A stretch of 64,000 nucleotides of DNA from Dastarcus helophoroides (Eukaryota > Arthropoda > Insecta > Coleoptera > Bothrideridae), in the NCBI GenBank assembly GCA_028583605.1, contig CM053328.1, positions 35,889,722 through 35,953,721 on the forward strand, given 5' to 3'. The position numbers and the translations under genes were made by a program. Under the pieces are notes generated by a model. It did not search any database and was not told the DNA's origin. It saw only the letters and a program-made list of their open reading frames with translations. Below are positions 55,740 through 64,000 of this stretch, one piece after another (position 1 is the first letter of the stretch; each line of letters begins with the position of its first letter).

Positions 55740-56484
55740 TGATAACAAATTATCCTCAATTAGTGATAAAATCATTATTATTATTATTGAAAATAATATA
55801 TAAATTAGAAAAGTATAAATTTTTCTAGAAACGTAATCTCAGATTTCCCAAATTTTTTTGGTCGAATTTGGAATTAGAATTCGGTTTTTCGATAATAATA
55901 ACAAATTTTGACAAATGATCAATGAAAAATTATATTTTTAATATGATTTTAAACGTCAATTTTAAATTTAAAAACACTTAAATTTTAGGAAATATTTTTT
56001 TCGAAATCTAAAAATTCAACAATACGTGAGTGATGCAAAAGAAGCATTTCCTGACAATTGCTTACAATTACTGTATGTTGTTTACGTAGAAAAATAAATT
56101 CGTCACGTGGGATTAAAAAAAATGGAATGCGGTTTTATCTTTGCAGCTCATTTATGTAACAAATAAAAAAATGTACACGTCACATCACACACGTTTTAGA
56201 CATGAATTAAAATGAACCACACGATAATTTATGGGCAAACAAAAGTTTTTCCAACATTATCGGAAGTGTGTGCGAATTTAATTAAAATTACGACATGTAG
56301 AATTATCACAGCTGATTAATACACTGTCGCTGATTTTACTAGAAAGTGACACACGAGGATTCAGGAAATCATTTATTTATTCGATTATTGATAAGCGCTT
56401 TAAATTTAAAACTATTAATACATATAAATTAACCTAATAGCCAATGTAATCATTAGGATTGAAAGTAAATAGCTGTGTAAGAAA
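55740..56484. other. Non-coding DNA between G3 exon 2 and G5 exon 1
   Basis: No gene. It includes the intron end of G3 on the minus strand and the presumed 5' flank of G5 on the plus strand (ACATATAAATTAACC near 56420 is TATA-like). The CAGTATT motif of the other promoters is not seen here. Confidence 0.4.
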
Positions 56485-56584
56485 ATGAAGTTGTTTTCTT
56501 TTGTATTTTGTATATTCTGTATTCTCGTATGTTTATCTGAAATTAATGCTGGTGCCCTAGAACGGGATGATGTGCCACTTAAAA
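56485..56584 (+). CDS. Signal-peptide exon 1 (gene G5)
   Basis: ATG opens 33 codons plus one base, ending at A|GTGAGT. MKLFSFVFCIFCILVCLSEI is a strong signal peptide, followed by NAGALERDDVPLK with an acidic stretch as in G1. It keeps phase 1. The frame is formally open for some way into the intron, but a foldback-repeat fragment at 56637 shows that this part is not coding. No cysteine exon was found on the plus strand up to 64000. Confidence 0.65.
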
Positions 56585-56636
56585 GTGAGTATCTTAATGG
56601 TTTAGCTTTTTACAAAATATTCCATTTTAATTTTGG

Positions 56637-56712
56637 TGAAACAGAATTGGTCCTTGGTTATCTTCAAAAATTGAAACACAGATCTTGGCCCCTGAAACCA
56701 AGAAAGATTTGT
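56637..56712 (-). repeat. Foldback-family fragment
   Basis: TTGGTCCTTGGTTATCTTCA, then CTTGGCCCCTGAAACCAAGA: the outer part of the repeat without the hairpin region. Confidence 0.7.
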
Positions 56713-56776
56713 ATTTCGAATTCATTTTAAAAACTGTTAAAATATTTGATTTTATTTTATTTTTATCCTTAATGCT

Positions 56777-57040
56777 CCCGTACAGCACCTAAATCAGAAA
56801 AATATCTTAAAGATATCATTATAGCGATAACTTTAGGAGCCATAGAAATGTTAACATTTAGATAACTTTTCTTAGTCGTCAGATTACGGCCATCCTAACA
56901 GATACCTAGATGTCTTTAGCATGAGAAATATTTATGTTAACATAATGGTAACTTTCTGACAATAGTTCCCGATGTCAGACTCTAAAAAATTTTGACTGTA
57001 AGAGCTCTTTAAGAGAATTTATTGCTAATCGGTCTCCTTT
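56777..57040 (+). repeat. Dispersed ~260-bp repeat, copy 1
   Basis: Begins CCCGTACAGCACCTAAATCA, contains ATATCTTAAAGATATCATT and AGTCGTCAGATTAC, and ends AGAGCTCTTTAAGAGA. A second copy is at 61134-61395. The internal ATCTTAAAGAT words are palindromic. No ORF; class unknown. Confidence 0.75.
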
Positions 57041-57599
57041 GAAGACAGTCGGACGGTCGAACATTATTTTTTCTTGGAAATTGGAGCAATGTCTGACAAT
57101 GCCATTTTTGGTAAACTTTTCTTTCACTGTGCCTCCTTCTAATCCTACTCCTTTTTTTATTAAGGAAAGCGATTGGCTCGAACTGCGTTGCATTAGATTA
57201 TTAATTTGTCAATTCATAATACAAATAGCAGTTGGGCCAAAGTGTAAAGAAAAGTAAAATGTTTTAAAATGCTTCTCACAATAAAAAAGTGTTTCCTGAA
57301 ATGGTCTTACAAGGTTGACTTTTTTTGCAATGTCTATAAAAAATATAATACATTTGTCTATATATTATCAATAATCAAATAAAAAATAAACAAACATTTT
57401 GTTCCGGAATATTAAAGAGTACCAGAAATAATGATTTAAAGAAATGGTTCCTTAATAATAACTTTTATCATCAAAAACTTTGGTAATAAAGCAATCTGTT
57501 TTTAAATAAGAGAATTTTTTTAAGAAACAATTTTTTTCTAAAAATCATCATTTTCATAATGATTAAAATCCCAAACAGAGAATTTAATAATGTCCTCAT

Positions 57600-57715
57600 C
57601 AGGGTTTCGAATCGGAACTGAACCGAAAACCGGAAACCGAAAAAAAAACCATTATTTCTGTAAAAACGAAAACCGAAACTGAATCGAAAAGAAAATATCG
57701 GTGTACTTGGGTTCA
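57600..57715 (+). mobile_element. Terminal fragment of a hAT-like element
   Basis: Starts CAGGGTTTCGAATCGGAACT, followed by repeated CCGAAA words; it matches the end at 10118-10203 on the other strand. No partner end seen. Confidence 0.55.
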
Positions 57716-57719
57716 ATGC

Positions 57720-59940
57720 AGATTCAAAAGTCCACAGTTGACAAAACCTCTCCACTTTAATTTCAACTTTATATTGAAAGTCTCGAATTACAACCCAATA
57801 TTTTTTCTCGATTATTATTATTGTATTGTTCACGAGTCTTTTTGAAATTTAGACCTTTTTTTAATAACATTTTATATTTAAACTTATTTTTATTTTATCT
57901 TATAAAGGTCAGCTTTAAATATAAAACTAAGAATTTTTCTAAAAATACTGACGTTTATTTTTAAATATTTCAACATTTACTACTAGCATTTGAATTAAAA
58001 TTATGTAGAATTTTTGTAAAATAAATTTCGAATATTTTCTCCAATTTCACTTTTTTTTTCTCAAAATTCTGGGTTTACAATTTCAATTTTTTCCTATTAT
58101 TTCAATCGTTCTAAACAATTGATGCCTGATCCGTAGCTTGCGAGCCACATATGGCTTGCAGTAATTTTTGATGTGACCTGAGGTGCCTATGAAGAAAAGG
58201 GGCATCCCATTTAATTTAGCAAATTTATGTTTTCAGACTAAAATCGAAATTTCTAAAAAAAGCCAAAATTTCAATTTTAAAATCGGAAAAACATAAAAAA
58301 AATTATCTTTGACGTAAAAATTTAAAACAAAGCTTAAACAGTTTTAAAAATTATTCGAAATAAATTTATTTTAATGAATTCAATTGTCAGAGTTTAAATT
58401 AAACACGTTAACACGACATTTTGAAAAAAAAAGTGAAATTTTAAAAAGTATAATTTTTAACTTTAAATGTAATATGGTATGCAAATCTTTGAAAGGATAA
58501 AAAACTTTTAAAACAAAAATATTCTCGAATTTTCAATTATCAAATTGAAACACAGAATTTTGAGAAAATATTCATATTTTGAAAAAAACTAAAAGTAATT
58601 CACAAGAATTCAGTTCTAACACGAAATTTGGAGAAAAACGTCCAAATTTTAAGTATAAATTCGAAATTTCGAGAAAAAAGTTTAACCCTTAAGATGAAAG
58701 GTCAACATTTTGAGATCAAAAGACGAAATTTCCAAAAGAAAGTCTAGATCTCGAGTTTTGTAGCAAAATTTTAGAGAAAAAATATTAAGGTTTAAATTTG
58801 AAGTCAGAATTTTCAGAAGAAACTCTCCAAGAAAATGTTAAAATTTCTGCCTTATTCTCGAATTTTGAGAAAAAAGTAAAAAATTTGATGAAATGGCTGA
58901 AATGTTAAATTAAAATTTTTGGGAAAGGCTTTTCTTTAATAAATAGCATTATTTTGGAAATGTTGACTTTTTTCTCAAAATTTCCACTTTAATCTTAAAA
59001 TGTACTACATTTTGAGAAAAAAGTTTAAATGTGCATAGAAGCTCAAAGTTGATAAAAACAAATTTCAAGTTAACTAAACATTATGAGAAAAATTCGAACA
59101 TTTTAAGAGAAACTAGAAGTTGATAATTTTGTTTTAATATAAACTTCCAAGTTTGTAAATGTAAAGTTTAAACATGAAATTTCGATAAGTTTTCAAAAAT
59201 TTCGAGATTAAAATCAAAATTTTGAATTTTTTTTAATAAATAATGTTTTTATTTTGATATAAACTTTGTAAGAAACCTGAATTTTTTCAAGGTTTTTGGT
59301 TAAAACTAATTTTTTTTTTTATAATTTGGAAGTTTACCTACGTTATTAGTAGCTTTAAATGATTAAAATCTAAAATAGCAAAGTTTCTTAAAATCTTTGG
59401 TTTTTCGTCAAACTTCGAGTTTTCTGTCAAAATGTTTAATTTGAAATTTAAAATTTTACTTTTTTCCTAAAATTCCAACTTTAGAATCAAAATATCGACT
59501 TTATTTCGACTTCAGTATCAAACTGTTGAGTTTTCTGGAAATTGTGAGTCCTAAGGTTAAAACTTCAAAAAAAAAGAAAACAAAATTTCACCTTAATCAG
59601 AAAATTTTAACTTTAATCGATAAATTTCGACTTCCATTACTTAGGAGATTTGATATTAAAACTTTTGGTAAAAAAAAACTTAAAAGTTTATGAAACTTTT
59701 TTATCAATTTCCGTATTTAAAAATCTTACCTCGAAATTTTGATAAAATTTGGAATCCTCAACATTTGCTTAAAAATTCAAAGTTTCTAGAAAAATGGGAA
59801 TTTCATTAGTTATTAAATTTTAATCTTTGACACGTTTTTCACTTTTAATCAAAAGTTCGAATTGTTTGCTTCAAATTTCTTGAAACTCTTTCACAATTCA
59901 CAATTTCAAATTTTTCTCGAAATTTGACTTCATTTTGATA
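57720..59940. repeat. A-rich and T-rich low-complexity DNA
   Basis: The strand bias switches from A-rich (58200-59250, GAAATTTCGAGAAAAA words) to T-rich. A fragment at 58118-58160 (GCGAGCCACATATGGCTTGC) resembles a hAT MITE interior. No gene. Confidence 0.5.
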
Positions 59941-61620
59941 ATTTCGACTCTTTTCGAAACCTTTACTTACAATTTTTGATTTATTCAAAATATTGACATT
60001 TAAAAATTTAGTCTTTTTTAAATTTTAGACTCTTTTTTAGATTTTTGACCTAGTTTCAAAGCTTTACTAAAAAAAAAATGTCGACTTTTAAAAATATCGA
60101 CTCTCACAATTTAGACTTTATTCCCAAATTTTAACCTTATTATGAAAATTTCGACTTTTTTCGAAACTTTTACTTACAATTTTTGATTTATTCAAATTAT
60201 CGACATTTGACCATTTAGTCTTCTTTAAATTTTAGACTCCTGTTTAGATTTTTGACTTATTTTCAAAGCTTTACCCTTTTTCAAAAAATGCGGACCTTTA
60301 AAAATATCTACTCTTTCACAATTTCGACTTTATTTCGAAATTTTAACCTTATTATGAAAATTTCGACTTTTTTCGAAACTTTCACACTACAATTTTTTAA
60401 ATTTTAGACTCCTTTTCAGATTTTTGACTTATTTTCTAAGCTTTACCCTTTTTCAAAAAATGCGGACTTTTAAAAATATCTACTTTTTCACAATTTCGAC
60501 TTTATTTCGAAATTTTAACCTTATTATGAAAATTTCGACTTTTTTCGAAACTTTCACTTACAATATTTGATTTATTCAAATTGTCAACATTTGACCATTT
60601 AGTCCTTTTTGAATTTTAGACTCCTGTTTAGATTTTTGACTTATTTTCAAAGCTTTACCCTTTTTCAAAAAATGCGGACTTTTAAAAATATCTACTCTTT
60701 CACAATTTTGACTTTCCATCGAAATTTTAACGTCATTTTGAAAATTTCGACTTTTTTCGAAACCCCTACTTACAATTTTTTAAATTTTAGACTCCTTTTT
60801 ACATTTTTCACTTATTTTCAAAGCTTTACCCTTTTTTAAAAATGCTCACTTTTAAAAATATCTACTCTATCACAATTTCAACAGTTTTCTCGAAATTTTA
60901 ACCTTATTTTGAAAATTTGAACATTTTTAGAAACCTCTACTTACAATTTTTGATTTATTCGAATTATCGACATTTGAAAACTTAGTCTTTTTCAAATTTT
61001 GACTTATTTTTAAAGCTTTACCTTTTTTTAAAAATATGTCGACTTTTAAAAATATCTACTCTTTTATAATTTTGAATTTTTCTCGAAATTTAAATTCATT
61101 TTGAAAATTTCGACTTTTTTCGAAACCTTCACTTCCCGTACAGCACCTAAATCACAGAAGATATCTTAAAGATATCATTTTAGCGATATCTTTAAGAGAC
61201 ACATTTAGATAACTTTTTTTAGTCGTCAGATTACTGACATCTAACAGATATCTATAAGATGATTTTTATAGATGTCTTTAGGGTGAGAAATCCTTATGTT
61301 AACTTAATGTTAGCTTTCAGACAATATTTCCCTATGTCAGACTCTAAAAAATAATGACTCTAAAAGCTCTTTAAGAGAGCTTATTGCTGAGAGGGTTACA
61401 ATTTTTGATTTATTCAAATGATTGACATTTAAAAATTTAGTCCTTTTTGAATTTTAGACTCCTTTTTAGATTTTGGCTTATTTTTAAAGCTTTATCTTTT
61501 TTTTTAAAAATGTCGACTTTAAAAAATATCTACTCTTTCACGATTTCGACGTTTTCTCGAAATTTACCTTCATTTTGAAAATTTCGACTTTTTTCGAAAC
61601 ATTTACTTATTATTTGCTTA
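59941..61620 (+). repeat. Irregular tandem repeat, ~200-bp units of TTTCGACTTTTTTCGAAAC
   Basis: The block AAAATTTCGACTTTTTTCGA followed by CTTACAATTTTTGATTTATTC recurs near 59940, 60142, 60361, 60533, 60743, 61100 and 61577. Each unit also has TTAGACTCCTTTTTAGATTT and CAAAGCTTTACCCTTTTTC. It is interrupted by the dispersed repeat at 61134-61395. Confidence 0.75.
61134..61395 (+). repeat. Dispersed ~260-bp repeat, copy 2
   Basis: Matches 56777-57040 from CCCGTACAGCACCTAAATCA to CTCTTTAAGAGAGCTTATTGC. It interrupts a tandem repeat unit, which dates it after that array. Confidence 0.75.
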
Positions 61621-62099
61621 ACTTCAACTTTTTTTCAAAACTTAAGACTTGTTAATTTGTAATTTTTCGAAAAACTCTAGCTTTTTGGCCATTGTTGAAA
61701 ATTGTAACTTTCTTTTTTAAAATTTTGGAAAAGTTTGACTCGACTATTTAAAAATTTTTGTTTTTCGTAGATTCGATTTTTTGATTTCTTTTTTCAAGAC
61801 CCAGTTTTTAAAATTTCAAACTAAATTTTTACTATTTCAAAGTTTTGACCTTTTTTTAATATCTCGAATTTTCATTTTTCAAAATTCTATTTTACTCAAA
61901 TTTTTATATAAATTTTACACTTATTTTTCTTTTTCAAAGTTTTATTTTAGTCAAAGGGTCAATGTTTATATGAATATTACACTTATTTGAAAAATTCTAC
62001 ATTTTTTGAAAATTTAGACATTTTTAAAAATTTGAATTTTTTCAAAATTTTTACTTTTTTGCATTATTCAATTTTTTTTGAGAATTTTCATTTTCTTTT

Positions 62100-64000
62100 G
62101 AAAATTTCGATATTTTGTCATACAAATTTCAACTTTTCACCAAGGTTTTGGCTTTTTCCAGCACTTCGACTTTTTTTAAAAATTGCAATTTTTTGTTGTT
62201 GAAAATTTCAGCTTTTTTGGTGGAACGGACTGGTTTTTAAAAATTAAAATACAGTATATCTCTGAAGACGATAACCTGGGTATTGAAACACGTTAGAGCA
62301 ACCTTTGTTGTGTTTTTTAATCTTCCTTGGGTTCAGGGGACAAGATTTGTATTTCAGTTTCTAACCTTTTTTCAAAATTTTGACTTCTCGAATCTTCAAA
62401 TTTTTGTAAATTCGACTGTTTGAAAAATTTGCCTTTTCCAAAACAGTTTTAATTTTTTTAAAGAATCTGCCGTATGTAACTTTGACCCTCATTTAAAAGA
62501 TTCTGGTTTTTAAAATATTTCGATTTTGAAGAGTTGGATTTGTTCAAAATTTCCACTTTTTTAACATTTTTTAGATTTTATTGTCAAAATTTTGATTTTT
62601 CACGAGGTTTTGACTTTTTTTAAAATTACGACCATTTTTCAAAAGTTCGACCATTTATTATAATTTCGACCATTTTCCAAAATTCCAAACTTTTCTTTTA
62701 AATTTTGACTTTCTCGAATCTTCCAATTTTGGCCTTTTTTTTAGGAAATTTCTAGAATTTTTGAGAAACCTGACATAATGCAAATTTGACTCTTGAAAAA
62801 TTCTGCTTTTAAAATAAATGAGCTTTTTCTTTGAAAAGCTAGATTTTTTCAAATTTTCCAGTTTTTTGTTTTTGATCTATTCTTAGAATTTCGAAAACTT
62901 CGATATTTTATTATTAAAATTTCAGCCCTTTTGTGAAGTATTGAATTTTTAAAATTTTGAAATCTTTTTAAAAGCTCCATTGTCTTGGAAATGTCGTCAT
63001 TTTGTTATCAAAACCTCGACTTTTCTTCAAGTTTTGACTAATTTTCAAATGCATATAGATCATTTTTCAAAATTTCTACTTTTTTTAAAAATTTCGATAT
63101 TTTGGCATAACAATTTCGATTTTTCATCGAGGTTTTGGCTTTTTTTAACACTTGGACTTTTTTTCGAAATTGCCACTTTATTTTGAAAACTTCAGTTTTT
63201 TTTTTTTGGTGAAATGGACTTGGTTAGCGTCAAAAATTGAAATACAGTATCTCTCTGAAGATAATAGCTTGGCTATCGAAACGCGTTAGAGCAAACTTTT
63301 TTGTGTTTTTTAATCTTTCTTGGTTTCAGGGGATAAAATTTGTATTTCAATATTTCAACTTTTTTCAAAATTTTGAATTTTTGAATCTTCAGATTTTTGT
63401 AAATTCGACTGTTTGAAAAATTTGTCTCTTCCAAAAAATTTCTCATTTTTTTAAGGAATGTGACGTAAGTAAATTTGACCCTCATTTAAAAGATTTTATT
63501 TTTTAAAATTTTTCGATTTTGAAGAGTTGGATTTATTCAAAATTTCCACCGTCTTAAAATTTTTTTAGGATTATTGTCAACGTTTCGATTTTTTCACGAA
63601 GTTTAGACTTTTTTAAAATCCCGACCATTTTTCACAATTTCGACTATTTTTCAAAATTCCAAATTTTTCTTTTAAATTTTGACTTTCTCGAATCTTCCAA
63701 TTTTGGCCTTTTTTAAAAAAGAAATCTAAATTTTTTAAGAAACCTGATAAATTTGGCAAATTTGACTCTTGAAAAATTCTGCTTTTTAAAGAAATTAGCT
63801 TTTTGTTTAAAAAGCTTGATTTGTTTAAATTTTCCACTTTTTTGGTTTTTATCTTTTTTTAGAATTTCGAAAACTTCGTTTTTTTATTATCAAAATTTCA
63901 GCTCTTTCGTGAAGTATTGACTTTTTAAATTTTTGAAACCTTTTAAAATCTCCAGTGTCTTGGAAATGTCCTCATTTTGTCATCAAAACCTCGACTTTTT
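62100..64000 (+). repeat. Tandem duplication of ~1 kb containing a foldback arm
   Basis: Landmarks such as CGTTAGAGCA (62291 and 63283) and TTGTAAATTCGACTGTTTGA recur about 992 bases apart. Each unit has one foldback-family arm (62217-62360 and 63210-63355), followed by T-rich low-complexity sequence. The second unit runs off the window end. Confidence 0.8.

Noticed and set aside
56485..56730. An 81-codon single-exon gene starting at the G5 signal peptide
   Set aside because: After the GTGAGT donor the frame enters a foldback-repeat fragment found elsewhere in non-coding DNA; the coding part most likely ends at 56584.
60609..62202. Several Phe-rich open frames of 60-80 codons
   Set aside because: They are translations of T-rich repeats (TTT codons) with no start context or domain.

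Overview
The window looks like nuclear DNA of an insect (an arthropod at least; the species cannot be read from it). It is very AT-rich and intron-like, and it holds relics of many eukaryotic transposon families: IS630/Tc1/mariner, pogo/Tigger, hAT, jockey-like and I-like non-LTR elements, and a solo LTR. The coding sequence that looks like host genes consists of tiny exons of one family of secreted, six-cysteine, pacifastin-like peptides. There are no bacterial-style operons, CRISPR arrays, rRNA or recognisable tRNA genes.

Host genes. Each family member seems to have a signal-peptide exon (exon 1, ending in phase 1 at a GT donor) and a single cysteine-rich exon (exon 2, starting in phase 1 after an AG acceptor). 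On the minus strand, read 5' to 3', the order is: exon 2 at 55733-55591 (its exon 1 is not found), exon 1 at 43831-43750, exon 2 at 33143-33016, exon 1 at 25307-25229, exon 2 at 5055-4934. This alternation suggests two complete minus-strand genes with introns of about 10.6 and 20 kb. On the plus strand, exon 1 at 47623-47713 pairs with exon 2 at 51479-51582, and a further exon 1 at 56485-56584 has no exon 2 in the window. The plus-strand complete gene has lost cysteines 1 and 4 together, which in pacifastins form one disulfide. Next to the 33.1 kb exon lie six truncated copies of exon 2 (26851-32665), amplified together with a foldback repeat.

Mobile DNA by region. 0.6-2.8 kb: a long non-coding element, copied again at 28.0-29.8 and 30.5-32.4 kb inside a 2.58-kb tandem duplication. 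2.9-3.4 kb: a large palindrome. 7.5-9.3 kb: a gag-only jockey-like retrotransposon with an intact 440-codon ORF and target-site duplications. 12.5-14.3 kb: a decayed non-LTR element with RT and RNase H. 14.7-17.1 kb: two oppositely oriented tandem arrays of a foldback repeat with a hammerhead-like hairpin. 17.3-18.8 kb: Tigger relics. 19.2 kb: a pogo-type MITE. 19.6-21.9 kb: a decayed IS630/mariner-type element with about 600-bp inverted repeats. 22.9-25.0 and 33.2-36.9 kb: two hAT-type elements of one family, the second carrying a nested solo LTR. 37.3-38.3 kb: a mariner relic. 38.9-42.0 and 52.1-55.0 kb: a jockey/CR1-like non-LTR family. 42.2-43.4 kb: a concentric palindromic MITE. 44.7-46.95 kb: an IS630/mariner-type transposon broken by one nonsense codon. 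48.1-51.1 kb: about 16 copies of a 180-bp satellite-like monomer inside a host intron.

Most of the rest, particularly 57.7-64 kb, is low-complexity T-rich or A-rich DNA built from degenerate repeats of a motif like AAAATTTCGAC. The window is best read as a rapidly evolving family of small secreted peptides whose exons are spread over tens of kilobases by repeat-filled introns. All assignments rest on reading the sequence; no database search was run.
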